Shown: piece by piece, positions 26,309-35,078 of the stretch
Layout of the letters: every line of letters starts with the position of its first letter
How positions within the stretch are numbered: the stretch's first letter is position 1
Source of the DNA: Synechococcus sp. CBW1002
GTDB taxonomy: Bacteria; Cyanobacteriota; Cyanobacteriia; PCC-6307; Cyanobiaceae
DNA: 64,000 nt
Direction of reading: 5' to 3'
Assembly (NCBI RefSeq): GCF_015840915.1
Contig: NZ_CP060398.1
Span: 2,604,001-2,668,000, forward strand
Notes under the pieces: model-generated
What the model saw: the letters and a program-made list of their open reading frames with translations, nothing else
Databases searched by the model: none
Told to the model about the DNA's origin: nothing
Program-made: the position numbers and the translations under genes

Positions 26309-26413
26309 TCAGGAGCGCAGGCTTGAGCGGCCGGCCCCCGGTCGGAGGCTGAGGCCGGCCCGCCTCTTGCGGGCGGTCCAACCACAACCCCCTGGGGCCT
26401 GGGTTTCTGATCT

Positions 26414-27472
26414 TCAAGCAGCGACAGTGTCCTGCGGTCTGGGATGGTTGACCCGCACGACTGTTGGCTGAGCCCAATCGCGAGGTGGCCTGGCCCAGCG
26501 GCGTGGATGTTGCGCACGCGCCTGCTCATAGGTCTGCTGACGGACTCTGCAGATCGCGTCAGCTTCTCCGTAGTGACGTTGATTGGGCGTCACATACTTG
26601 ATGCCGCTGTGACGATGCTCAGCGTTGTACCAGTCAACAAAACCATCGACCCAGGCACGCACTGAGAGAAGATCCCGGAAACGACGCACTGGATAGCTCT
26701 GGTGATATTTCATGGTTCGGAACCATGACTCAACGTAGGCGTTGTCATTGCTCACCCGCGGCCGCGAGAATGACAGGGAGATGCCGAGCTCGGCCAGCTT
26801 GGCGGCCAAGGTGTAGGAGCGCATGGGTGCTCCGTTATCGGCGTGCAGGATCGTGGTCGACCCCGAGCTGATCCCTTCATCACGGCAGACACGATCAAAG
26901 AAGTGCTTGGCCAGTTCGCCGCATTCACGATCGTGCACCTCAACGCCAAGGATGCGCCGGCTCCACACATCCATCACCATATAAAGGTAGTAGAATTGAC
27001 CCTTCACAGGCCCCGGCAACAGGGTGATATCCCAGGCCAGCACTTGATGGATGCCCGTTGCCTCCAGCACGGGTGGCTCTCTTGGCTCCCGCGGTGGGCG
27101 GCTCCTGCCGCGATGATTTAACAGGCCTTCCTGGCGCATGATGCGGTAAATCGTTGACTCCGATCCCACGTAGACTCCCTCCTCGGCAAGGATCGCCACG
27201 ATCTGACCAGGCGTGAGATCGGCAAAGCGTGGATCGTTGACAGTGGACAACACCTGTTGGCGCTCCTCCTCGCTGAAACGATGCATGACATGCCTGGACG
27301 CTCCCTTGCGTTGATCGCAGCTGAATCCCTGGGTCCGAATCATCAAGCCCCATCGCCTCAGCGTGCGTGTCGCCAGGCCGAAAAGATCAGCAATGGCCTT
27401 GGCCGAAAGGCCACGACTGATGCCTTCCTGTAGAAGCGCGACGATCGCACCGCGATCGCCAGACGGAATCAA
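26414..27472 (-). CDS. IS3 family transposase OrfB (rve integrase core)
   Basis: A 352-residue protein with an N-terminal helix-turn-helix region and an HTH_21-like segment (STIYRIMRQEGLLNHRGRSR). The integrase core has Asp in LAWDITLLPG, Asp in LHADNGAPMRS and Glu in SNDNAYVESWFRTMK, the DDE triad of IS3 elements. It overlaps orfA by 4 bases, so it is translated by coupling or frameshifting, as usual for the family. It looks full length. Confidence 0.9.
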   Translation of the reverse strand: MIPSGDRGAIVALLQEGISRGLSAKAIADLFGLATRTLRRWGLMIRTQGFSCDQRKGASRHVMHRFSEEERQQVLSTVNDPRFADLTPGQIVAILAEEGVYVGSESTIYRIMRQEGLLNHRGRSRPPREPREPPVLEATGIHQVLAWDITLLPGPVKGQFYYLYMVMDVWSRRILGVEVHDRECGELAKHFFDRVCRDEGISSGSTTILHADNGAPMRSYTLAAKLAELGISLSFSRPRVSNDNAYVESWFRTMKYHQSYPVRRFRDLLSVRAWVDGFVDWYNAEHRHSGIKYVTPNQRHYGEADAICRVRQQTYEQARAQHPRRWARPPRDWAQPTVVRVNHPRPQDTVAA

Positions 27473-27978
27473 GGATCCTCGTCCGGTTGAAAGATCTGGT
27501 TGAACTTTTTTGAGAGCATCAACAACGTCGCCGCTTCTGTCAGTGCTTTTTCTTTCTTCTGCAATTCACGCTCCAGCTGGCGATTCCGCCGGACCAGTTC
27601 CTGATTCTTGCGTTGCAGTTCCCGCTGATCAGCCATGCTCGGCGCGCTGGGGCCATTGGCATCCTCGGCGGCCTGGCGCCAACGGGCAACCTGCTTGGGG
27701 TACAGCCCCCGCTCCCTGCAGAACGACCCGAGCTCGCTTCCGTTCAGTCCTGCGGCCTGGATCACGGCTGCCAGCTTGTCGGCAGCGCTCCACTGCTCCG
27801 GCGGCCGGTTCGTGGCAGGCACCAGCTGGCCCTGCTTCTGCCACTGGCTCCGCCAGTTGTAGATGGTCTGCGCCGTGATCCCGGTGTCGCGGGCGATCTC
27901 AGCCACGCTCTCAAGGTTCGGAGGGCTCATCCGCAGGCGGACGGCTTCCCGCAGAGCGGCGTCATAGGGCGGTTGCAT
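27469..27978 (-). CDS. IS3 family transposase OrfA
   Basis: A 169-residue DNA-binding protein. It has a helix-turn-helix (VAEIARDTGITAQTIYNWRS near residues 25-44), a second HTH-like segment, and a C-terminal coiled coil (LQRKNQELVRRNRQLERELQ) that should pair with OrfB. The start MQPPYDAALREAVRLRM is clear. OrfB follows with a 4-base overlap. Confidence 0.88.
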   Translation of the reverse strand: MQPPYDAALREAVRLRMSPPNLESVAEIARDTGITAQTIYNWRSQWQKQGQLVPATNRPPEQWSAADKLAAVIQAAGLNGSELGSFCRERGLYPKQVARWRQAAEDANGPSAPSMADQRELQRKNQELVRRNRQLERELQKKEKALTEAATLLMLSKKFNQIFQPDEDP

Positions 27979-28077
27979 AGTCGTCGGTTGGGCCCCCAGG
28001 TGGACGGGTCAAACCGAGCGGACTTCTTCCTAAGAAACACCAACGGCCAACAGGGATCTCGGCTGACTGACCACACC

Positions 28078-29421
28078 TCAAGCAGAGGCAACAAGTTGAA
28101 AACCAAGGGCAATGGCGCGTCGCTGGAGACCACGAATCTGACGATCCCTTGATTCCTCCTGATATGCGGCAGCACCGGGATCCTGATATACCAAACCATC
28201 ACGGAGCGTCTTGTAGTAAAGAATGGCAAGCTTTCGGGCAGTAGCAATTAATGCTTTACTCTTTCCGGCACGTGCTGCCAGACGACGTTGAAAAGCACCC
28301 AGTGCAGTATTCGTTCTTCCCAGCGGTACGGCAGCCATCCAAAAGGCACTACCTGCTCGCGTAGTGCCCTGTCGTGTTCGTGAAGAAAGTACCTTTCCCC
28401 CTGAGATCCTGTTCTGAGGACTGAGTCCCAGCCATGACACAAAATGCTGGGCACTGGGCCAGCGCTTCATGTCCAACCCACACTCACTAATGAGCGTGAG
28501 AACTGTTGTTGGTCCTAATCCCGGAAGCCTTAGAAGATTGTGGCCTGACAAGGCTTGAATTAGGTGGGTTGGGTTAAATGCAAAGCCATGTCCGCATATC
28601 TTCCAATCCCCAGGTTGACTGCCTGGATCTTGATAGTCCGAGCCGGCAAGCTCTGTCATCAATGATTGTGCCGCAAGCTCGCAGGCCCTGATCTTCTCTG
28701 AATAGGTGTCAAAGAGCTCAACTGCGATCTTCAAAGAGAACAAGTGATCGTCTTGGTAGTTCCCCTCAAGAGCAGCCGCAATTGTTGCCGCGCTCTCCTT
28801 GCAGCGTCTGTCTCGGAGAGAAGCGAGTCTTTCGGGGTCCCTCTCACCTGAAAGTATGGCATCGATGATTCGCCTACCGGTTAGTCCGCTGATATCTCTG
28901 ACAACATGATGAAGCTGAAGATTCATAAGCATCAGCGCCTTCTGGATGTGTTGCTGATGAGACGAGCGGTATCGAACAAGTTGATCACGCTGCCGCAGAT
29001 ATGAGCGTAGTTCTGTGATTTTTTGGTCTGGACGAAAGCTTGCTCTCACCAGGCCGTAGCTGTGGAGCTGCTGAAGCCATTGTGCATCGTTGATATCCGT
29101 CTTGCGGCCCGGAACATTCTTGGCGTGCCTGGCATTAACAAGAAAGACGTCAATGCCTTTGCCAGAGAGAATCTCGTAAAGCGGAACCCAGTAGATTCCA
29201 GTGGACTCCATGGCAATGGTGCTAATTCCAACTGCCAGCAGCCATTCGGCGAGTGCGATTAGATCCTTTGTGAAGCTTGAAAACTTGCGGACGGGATTCG
29301 GATCAAGCTCGACAGGAACAGCAACAACGTGGAATCTACTGCCGACATCAATTCCAGCGGAACGAGGGTTAATGACTTTCAGACGAGCTCGGCGCTTGCC
29401 TGCTGAAATTGGTTCTCCCAT
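28078..29421 (-). CDS. IS110 family transposase (DEDD)
   Basis: A 447-residue protein with the RuvC-like DEDD domain: Asp in SAGIDVGSRFHVVAV, Glu in IAMESTGIYWVPLY, and Asp in TDINDAQWLQQL. The C-terminal Tnp_20 domain includes LLRLPGLGPTTVLTLISECG and the catalytic-Ser region ISGGKVLSSRTRQG. It appears intact. The DNA is more A+T-rich than the IS5 and IS3 genes beside it, in line with a separate arrival. IS110 elements use a bridge RNA from the non-coding end; here that would be the sequence 5' of the gene. Confidence 0.92.
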   Translation of the reverse strand: MGEPISAGKRRARLKVINPRSAGIDVGSRFHVVAVPVELDPNPVRKFSSFTKDLIALAEWLLAVGISTIAMESTGIYWVPLYEILSGKGIDVFLVNARHAKNVPGRKTDINDAQWLQQLHSYGLVRASFRPDQKITELRSYLRQRDQLVRYRSSHQQHIQKALMLMNLQLHHVVRDISGLTGRRIIDAILSGERDPERLASLRDRRCKESAATIAAALEGNYQDDHLFSLKIAVELFDTYSEKIRACELAAQSLMTELAGSDYQDPGSQPGDWKICGHGFAFNPTHLIQALSGHNLLRLPGLGPTTVLTLISECGLDMKRWPSAQHFVSWLGLSPQNRISGGKVLSSRTRQGTTRAGSAFWMAAVPLGRTNTALGAFQRRLAARAGKSKALIATARKLAILYYKTLRDGLVYQDPGAAAYQEESRDRQIRGLQRRAIALGFQLVASA

Positions 29422-29892
29422 GGCTTAAGGACTCACTAGGTGATCGGGAGGGCATCAGGCAGGATTCGCGCACTAAAATCAGCAAATTCCTAATCGGGAT
29501 CGGCCGACTAACTCATTGGTCAGTCGAGCCGTCGCCAGGGCAGGGAGCGCAATTCGAATCCCAGGCCACGTTTGCTTTCGGGGTCAGGCCTCCAAAGATG
29601 TCATCGGCCATGGCCCGATGTCCTCATGACCAGAGTGGCAAGGGCGCTCTGGCTTGGCCGTGGGTGTTTCGGGCGCGAGGGCGTACGCGCGTACTGGTTC
29701 GTTTGCTGACACTGGGGGATGGAGGCGGCATGAACAGCCCGTTGTCCAGAGGTGTGCCCAATAGGCCTCAACCAATGCCTTGCAGAGAGGCCAACGATGC
29801 CGAAATCGGGCTGTTTGCGGCTCTGATAGCCGCCGATCCGTCTTTTTGAGCCGGAAATCCACTGATGCCTGTGGAAAACTGGCTCGTGGGTT
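29422..29892 (-). other. Non-coding right part of the element; candidate IS110 bridge-RNA region
   Basis: About 470 bases without a supported gene lie between the IS110 start and the right IS5-type repeat. The first 160 bases, 5' of the IS110 gene, contain potential hairpins, for example around CGGCCGACTAACTCATTGGT at 29500-29519, where GACT pairs with the AGTC just beyond. This is where IS110-group elements encode their bridge RNA. The rest (about 29590-29890) may be remnants of the IS5 copy or a further element. Confidence 0.35.
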
Positions 29893-29909
29893 GGTTTTTC
29901 AGCAAACTC

Positions 29910-29913
29910 GTAG
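29910..29913. repeat. Right target-site duplication (GTAG)
   Basis: This copy of GTAG abuts the right inverted repeat and matches 25006-25009. Read on the minus strand, it supplies the TAC codon that joins the two halves of the lprI-like gene. Confidence 0.85.
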
Positions 29914-30146
29914 AAGCCGGTGAGGTTGTCGCGCCAGAGCGTCTGGAAGGTTTCGCTGGGCACTTGCCTGGCCTCGCTGGCCACCCGCACCAAGGCCTTC
30001 TCCAGCTCCCGATCCTTGGCTTGGAGGGCTTCCATCACGCAGCGGGTTTCGGCCACGGTGCTTTCTGATGGGGTGCAGACCTCCGCTGCTGGTGCCGGCA
30101 GCGGCACCAGGGAGACGGCCAGCAGCAGGTGGAGACAGGTGCGCAT
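29910..30146 (-). pseudogene. lprI-like (DUF1311) gene, 5' fragment
   Basis: It starts MRTCLHLLLAVSLVPLPAPA, a signal peptide, followed by EVCTPSESTVAETRCVMEAL and AKDRELEKALVRVASEAR, the LprI-like N-terminal motif with two Cys. It ends TLWRDNLTGFY at the insertion point. Joined to 24838-25005 it gives 135 codons in one open frame. The intact protein would be a small periplasmic, disulfide-bonded protein. The insertion should abolish it and may silence the DUF3955-like gene downstream. Confidence 0.85.
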
Positions 30147-30230
30147 CGTGAGGCTTTTCTCCAGACGCATTTTCCCCAGACACATTGTCATGCTGGATGC
30201 TGCTGTTCCGAGTCGCCGCGCCTCTTCCCC

Positions 30231-30581
30231 ATGACCAGCCTGCTCCCCCGGCTCCCCCTGCTGCTCACGGCCATCGCCGGCTGCCTTGTCAGCCACCCGG
30301 CTGCCGCATGGGCAGCCCCGGCCGGCAGCAACCTGGCGGTGCTGCTTCAGGCAGCGGGCGGCCAGCCCCTGGGCCTCTACGACGGTGTGCGCTTCGTGCG
30401 GATCAACGCCACCGACGGCACCCGCATCACCGTCACGATCAACTGCGAGCAGGAGCTCTGGCGGGTGGCCCGCATTGAGCCCAGAAGCGGCCGAGCGGAC
30501 TTCCGCGACGATCGCTTCCAGAGTGCTGCCGGCATCGGCCGCAGCCGTTGGTGCACCACCCCCGTGCGCACGATGGAGTGA
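30231..30581 (+). CDS. Predicted secreted hypothetical protein (116 aa)
   Basis: It starts MTSLLPRLPLLLTAIAGCLV with a signal peptide ending near AAWAAPAGS. The mature part reads GGQPLGLYDGVRFVRINATD and ends with a Cys pair (TINCEQELWR and SRWCTTPV) that could form a disulfide. It is divergent from the split lprI-like gene, 84 bases apart, so the two may have shared a control region. The function is unknown. Confidence 0.72.
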   Translation: MTSLLPRLPLLLTAIAGCLVSHPAAAWAAPAGSNLAVLLQAAGGQPLGLYDGVRFVRINATDGTRITVTINCEQELWRVARIEPRSGRADFRDDRFQSAAGIGRSRWCTTPVRTME

Positions 30582-30589
30582 GTCTGGGC

Positions 30590-30880
30590 TCACTCCTCCA
30601 GCAGCTGCACCTGGTACACGGCCACATTGCAGTGGGCAAGCGAGCGCACGATCTCAGGCACCATCTGCATCGGGGTGCAGAGCGTCAGCGAGCGGCGCCT
30701 GCCGGCGGCCATCTCCGCCAGGTGCTGGGGATCGATGCTGGTGGAGCGCTGCTGCGCTGCAGCCTCAAACACCTCCACCGCTGGGCTCTTCCCGGAACCC
30801 AGCACAAACAGCACCCGCCGGGGCGTCTCGCTGTAGTCGCGGCTGAGGGCCTCCAGGGCAGGGATGTCCGGGTGTGTCAT
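30590..30880 (-). CDS. Small hypothetical protein (96 aa)
   Basis: It starts MTHPDIPALEALSRDYSETP and shows alternating strand and helix sequence (RRVLFVLGSGKSPAVEVFEA, CNVAVYQVQLLEE) suggesting a small alpha/beta domain. There is no signal peptide. It is convergent with the secreted-protein gene and ends 8 bases from it. The frame remains open further upstream, but that part lies antisense to the secreted SH3-like gene and is not credible. No family is recognised. Confidence 0.6.
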   Translation of the reverse strand: MTHPDIPALEALSRDYSETPRRVLFVLGSGKSPAVEVFEAAAQQRSTSIDPQHLAEMAAGRRRSLTLCTPMQMVPEIVRSLAHCNVAVYQVQLLEE

Positions 30881-30946
30881 GGCCTGCTGGTGGCGGGGGA
30901 TTGCTACACCCACCTGGATAATCGATTGGCTTTCCTTTGCTCCTGC

Positions 30947-31546
30947 ATGCTCCACCGCCGCTTCCTCGCCATCGCTGCTGTCAGCGCGAGTGTCATCGCC
31001 GGGGCCTCCCTGGTGCGTCCTGCCACGGCCGCCCAGACGCTGGACTGCTGGATGAACGGCAGCAAGCAGACCTGTCAGGTGAAGCCCTGGGGTAACGGGG
31101 GATTTGAGATCAGCTTCAGCGGCAGTGCCATCTATCGCTTCGTGCCGGCCGGTCCACCCACCACCGACAACCGCCGCATGCGTGATGAGCAGGGCCGCAT
31201 CTGGCTGATGAGCGGCCACCACAGCTTCACGCTCAGCGAGCAGAACGGCGATGGCAACCGAATCGCCGTCTCCAACGTCAAGAGTCGGCCCGCAGCGGCC
31301 GTGGATCACCAGGCCCACAGCAAGGTGAAACTCAGCGGCCATGGTCAGCCAACGGTGACCCTGTACGCCAACCCCAACTACGGTGCCGCGATCGCGGGGA
31401 TGGGGGTGTCGGGGGAAACGCTCGACAAGCTGGCGTGCACCTCAAACAGCCAGGGCACCTGGTGCCGGGTGGGCTACCCCGGCCAGAGCGGCCGGGTGCT
31501 GTGGGTGAACCGGGACTCGCTGATCTTCCTGGGGGATGGTGAATAA
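30947..31546 (+). CDS. Predicted secreted protein with an SH3-like C-terminal region
   Basis: It starts MLHRRFLAIAAVSASVIAGA with a signal peptide ending PATAAQT. The middle has Cys residues (LDCWMNGSKQTCQVKPW) and the C-terminal 70 residues (TVTLYANPNYGAAIAGMGVS, then GTWCRVGYPGQSGRVLW and WVNRDSLIFL) resemble a bacterial SH3 domain. The 199-residue protein is probably periplasmic and could bind peptidoglycan or a peptide. It is divergent from the small gene at 30590. Confidence 0.75.
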   Translation: MLHRRFLAIAAVSASVIAGASLVRPATAAQTLDCWMNGSKQTCQVKPWGNGGFEISFSGSAIYRFVPAGPPTTDNRRMRDEQGRIWLMSGHHSFTLSEQNGDGNRIAVSNVKSRPAAAVDHQAHSKVKLSGHGQPTVTLYANPNYGAAIAGMGVSGETLDKLACTSNSQGTWCRVGYPGQSGRVLWVNRDSLIFLGDGE

Positions 31547-31923
31547 GGGATCGCGCCTGCGCCTGCTTTGCCCTGGCCGGGTTCTCTGCCCTGGCCTTTG
31601 CAGCTGCCCATGGAATCGGGATGGACATCGGGCTGGGGGCTTTCGAGAACGCCACCCCAAAGAACGCCGCCTATCCAGGCCTGCTGGCTGAATTTCGCCA
31701 GCATCTCAGCCGTAGAGCCGCCTTCCCGGCCGTGGCGGTAGCCGGGCTTGCCTGGTGGGGGCCGTCGCCGTAAGGGCTTGGCTTGAGCAGCTCCTTCTGG
31801 TCGCTGCTGGTGGTGGTGGCCATGACCCATCGCGGCGCTGGCATCACCTGTTACCGAGGCCCATTGGCCGAGGGGGGACAAGCGGGCTCCTCGGTTCAAC
31901 GGGCTTAGCCTTGGTAGACCAGT
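31547..31923. other. Non-coding stretch before toxin debris
   Basis: No frame here has a recognisable product; the plus strand carries fragments with frequent stops. I see no RNA gene or terminator. Confidence 0.4.
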
Positions 31924-32125
31924 GTGCTGCTTCTGGCGGTGGGTGGGCGTCACGGCGATGCGCTGCTGATGTTCATCAGCTCTCGCACTGTGAGGCCTGA
32001 AGATGTCATCCCGGGTACGCATCACCAGGCTGGTGACCTTGTCGCAGGCGCCGGTGAAACGCCGGATCGGTCACCTGCCTGAGGGGATCCAAGAACGGCT
32101 GCGGAATCGCATCGTCGAGGTCTTG
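31924..32125 (+). pseudogene. Possible PemK/MazF-like toxin remnant
   Basis: One frame reads GDALLMFISSRTVRPEDVIP, like the central strands of PemK/MazF toxins. A second, shifted frame starting at 32003 reads SSRVRITRLVTLSQAPVKRR and IGHLPEGIQERLRNRIVEVL, like the C-terminal helix region of the same family. The N-terminal conserved block and part of the middle are missing, so this would be an inactive relic. No antitoxin gene is visible beside it. The match is by eye and short. Confidence 0.4.
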
Positions 32126-32606
32126 CGGCGGGGTCCCCACAGCGACGGCACCGAGCAGGTGGTTCCTGTGGTGCCGGGAGACCCGGTGCCAGGTGGACGG
32201 CTTGATCGCGCCACAGATCAGCTTGTGCTCCCGGAAGGCTGCAATCAACGCATCCCAGTCCCCAGGAGCCGGGAGCGGCGCACCACCTCGATGCCTGGCG
32301 CGGCCGCCCTGGCCTGATCCCCTAATCGGAGGCCTACATCCTGATCAGCGCCTCGCTCCTCAACCCGGGGCATCCGGGCAACGCAGGCATCCGGCTCCAG
32401 CCCCTGCGGCAGCCCCTTTGGGACAGGGCTTGAGACACGACGGCCCTGATCGTCACCTCCCAGTCACGGGCCGCCCGCATGTCAGACGTTTGGTGAGCTG
32501 TTTGTCTCACAGACTGGCACCGCCAAACAGGCGCTGGCCAAGGCTGGAAGCCCTAACGCCAGTCGCAGCAAGGGCTTTGAACCGAAAAACCCTATTGAGA
32601 ACAGGA
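32126..32606. other. Intergenic stretch before tRNA-Gly
   Basis: About 480 bases with no supported gene on either strand; short frames are interrupted and have no recognisable product. Confidence 0.4.
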
Positions 32607-32677
<71 letters not shown>

Positions 32678-32928
32678 AGCAGTACATCTGTTCCGGTGTC
32701 CCGAGGGCCGCCGATGGCTGACGCCGGGTGTCACGGTGGAGATGTCAGCGAGACTGAGCTCCCGGCTGGGCCGTAAAGCTGGGTCCTGCGCTGGTGTGCC
32801 GACCTTGGGGTGAGCCCCTCGTTCGACTGCTGCATTATGGCCTGCGTGCCGTCCAGGGCCGAGTGCGCGATTCCAGCTCCCCACCCCACCAGTCGCGCCC
32901 TAACGTCGCCACCACTGGGGGGCGTCCG

Positions 32929-34314
32929 GTGAGCGACGCAGACGATCTGGTGGGCTGGCCCCGCCAACGCATGCTGCTGGCCTACGGCATCGGCGATGCC
33001 GGCACAGGCATGGCGGCCTCATTGATCGGCTTCTACCTGTTCATCTTCTACACCTCGGCTGCGGGCCTGCCGGCCTGGATGGCAGGGCTGGTGCTGATGC
33101 TGGCGCGGCTCTGGGATGCCATCAACGATCCCCTGGTGGGCTGGCTGAGCGACAAGACCCGGTCGCGCTCCGGTCCGCGCCTTCCCTGGATTCTCTGGAG
33201 CGCCGTGCCGCTCGGGGTCGCGATGGCCCTGATGTGGTGGCTGCCACCAGGAGGCCCCTGGCAGCGCTTTGCCATCTTCGTGTTGATCTCGGTGGTGGCC
33301 AACACCCTCTACACCTGCGTCAACCTGCCCTACGCCGCCCTGGCGGCTGAGCTCACCGCCAAGGTCAGCCTGCGCACGCGGCTCAACACCCTGCGTTTCA
33401 CCGGATCGATCATCGCCAGCCTGATCGGGCTCGTACTGGGCGGCCTGCTGCTGGCCAACCATTCCGATCCCAGCAGCTACTGGCGGGTGGGGATGATCTC
33501 CGGCGGCATCATCAGCCTCACCACCTTGCTCTGCGGCTGGGGGATCGCACCGGCCGCGCTGCATTGCCAGAAGCCGGAGTCGCGTCGCGGCACCACGCGT
33601 CGGTTGCTGCGCCGCGTGCGCCAGAACGGCCGGTTTCTGCGCGTGCTTGGCCTCTACCTGCTGCTCTGGTGCGCGCTGCAGCTGATGCAGACCGCCGCCC
33701 TCCTGTACCTGCCGGTGGTGATGGGCCTGCCTGAGGGCTGGAGCAACTGGATCCTGCTGCCCTTCATCGTCAGTTCCCTGCTCGGTCTGTGGATCTGGAA
33801 CGGTGTTTCGAACCGCTGGGGCCGGGTGAAGGCCCTGCAGTGGGGCAGTGCCCTGTGGATCATCGGCTGCCTGATGGCCATGCTCTTGCCGGCCCTCGAT
33901 GCCGCCATCCAGCCCACCGGCTCCGCCTCCAATCTGTTGCGTCTGTCCTTGCTGGTGCTGGCGATCATCACGGCGGGCCTGGGGGCCGCCACGGCCTATC
34001 TGATTCCCTGGGCGCTGTTGCCTGACGCGATCGATGCCGATCCGGAGAAGCCCGCAGGCCAGTACAGCGCCTGGATGGTGCTGGCCCAGAAGATCTGCAT
34101 CAGCCTTGCCCTCTTCTTCTTCGGCAATCTGATGAGCCTCAGCGGCTACGTGGCCGCCCGTGGTGTCGACCAGCCCGGCAGTGCCCTCACCGCCATCCGC
34201 CTCTGCATGGGCATCATCCCGGCGGTGCTGATCGTGCTGGGCCTGGTGGTGATGCGCCGCTGGCCGGAGCGCGGTGCCCATCGCCTGATGGCCGATGGCG
34301 GGGTTGGCCGATGA
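32929..34314 (+). CDS. GPH-family sugar:cation symporter (MFS)
   Basis: It starts at a GTG (MSDADDLVGWPRQRMLLAYG). The 461-residue protein has about 12 helices. The region AYGIGDAGTGMAASLIGFYL followed by ARLWDAINDPLVGWLSDKTR is the signature of glycoside-pentoside-hexuronide symporters. The substrate is unknown; many cyanobacterial members lie near lipid or cell-envelope genes. Its stop overlaps the start of mlaE (ATGA), so it is the first gene of an operon with mlaE and DUF3119. Confidence 0.87.
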   Translation: MSDADDLVGWPRQRMLLAYGIGDAGTGMAASLIGFYLFIFYTSAAGLPAWMAGLVLMLARLWDAINDPLVGWLSDKTRSRSGPRLPWILWSAVPLGVAMALMWWLPPGGPWQRFAIFVLISVVANTLYTCVNLPYAALAAELTAKVSLRTRLNTLRFTGSIIASLIGLVLGGLLLANHSDPSSYWRVGMISGGIISLTTLLCGWGIAPAALHCQKPESRRGTTRRLLRRVRQNGRFLRVLGLYLLLWCALQLMQTAALLYLPVVMGLPEGWSNWILLPFIVSSLLGLWIWNGVSNRWGRVKALQWGSALWIIGCLMAMLLPALDAAIQPTGSASNLLRLSLLVLAIITAGLGAATAYLIPWALLPDAIDADPEKPAGQYSAWMVLAQKICISLALFFFGNLMSLSGYVAARGVDQPGSALTAIRLCMGIIPAVLIVLGLVVMRRWPERGAHRLMADGGVGR

Positions 34315-35078
34315 GGCTCCTGTCCAGGCGTTGGCTTGCGCCCCGCTGGTTGCGGCGCTTGGGTGCGAGCTGCATGATCGGCGGCCAGGCCCTGGCGGCG
34401 ATCGCCCGCGGGCGGATCGGCTTCAACGATCTGCTGATGGAATTGCAGGAGGCCGGCCCGGGCAGTTTCCTGATCGTGCTGATCACCGGCCTGGCCGCCG
34501 GCACCGTGTTCAACATCCAGGTGGCGGCGGAGCTGTCTCGCCAGGGGGCCGGAGCCACGGTGGGGGGCCTGCTGGCCCTGGGCATGTCGCGGGAGATCGC
34601 GCCTCTGCTCACCGCCATGCTGCTCACCGGCAAGGTGGCCACCGCCTTTGCCGCCCAGCTGGGCACCATGAAGGTGACCGAACAGATCGACGCGATCACG
34701 ATGCTGCGCACCGACCCGGTCGAATACCTGGTGGTTCCAAGGGTGCTGGCCATGGTGATCATGGCGCCGGTGCAGTGCCTGCTGTTCTTCGGCGTGGCGA
34801 TCTGGTCCGGGCAGGTGAGCAGCGCCCTGCTCTACAGCATTCCTCCCACGGTGTTCTGGAACTCCGTCCGCACCTGGATGGAGCCGAACGATCTGCCCTC
34901 GATGCTGATCAAGGCCGTGGTGTTCGGGCTGCAGATCGCTGTGCTCGCCTGCGGTTGGGGTCTGACCACCAGCGGCGGGCCCAAGGAAGTGGGCACCAGC
35001 ACCACCGGCGCGGTGGTGATGATCCTGGTGACCGTGGCGCTGATGGACGTGGTGCTCACCCAGGTGCTGTTCGGATAA
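34311..35078 (+). CDS. MlaE/TGD1-like lipid ABC transporter permease
   Basis: A 255-residue inner-membrane protein with the MlaE core: ITGLAAGTVFNIQVAAELSR, LGMSREIAPLLTAMLLTGKV, GTMKVTEQIDAITMLRTDPV and VVPRVLAMVIMAPVQC. It should work with an MlaF-like ATPase and an MCE-domain protein encoded elsewhere, moving phospholipid or other lipids between the membranes. It overlaps the symporter gene upstream by 4 bases and the DUF3119 gene downstream by 1 base. Confidence 0.92.
   Translation: MRLLSRRWLAPRWLRRLGASCMIGGQALAAIARGRIGFNDLLMELQEAGPGSFLIVLITGLAAGTVFNIQVAAELSRQGAGATVGGLLALGMSREIAPLLTAMLLTGKVATAFAAQLGTMKVTEQIDAITMLRTDPVEYLVVPRVLAMVIMAPVQCLLFFGVAIWSGQVSSALLYSIPPTVFWNSVRTWMEPNDLPSMLIKAVVFGLQIAVLACGWGLTTSGGPKEVGTSTTGAVVMILVTVALMDVVLTQVLFG

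Larger units (their letters stand above)
25010..29909. mobile_element. Nested insertion element with IS5-type ends, carrying IS3-type and IS110 genes
   Basis: The ends are perfect 17-bp inverted repeats: GAGTTTGCTGAAAAACC at 25010-25026 and its complement at 29893-29909. They are flanked by a GTAG duplication, as expected for IS5-group insertions that make 4-bp duplications. At 4.9 kb it is far longer than a single IS5 copy (about 1.3 kb). It contains an IS5-type transposase next to the left end, an IS3-type orfA/orfB pair and an IS110 transposase, the last two on the minus strand. The simplest reading is later insertion of the other two into an IS5 copy. The exact inner boundaries could not be fixed. 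Confidence 0.8.

Noticed and set aside
33019-34281. 420-codon minus-strand frame opposite the GPH symporter
   Set aside because: The composition is Gln/His/Gly-rich shadow sequence and the other strand encodes a complete transporter.
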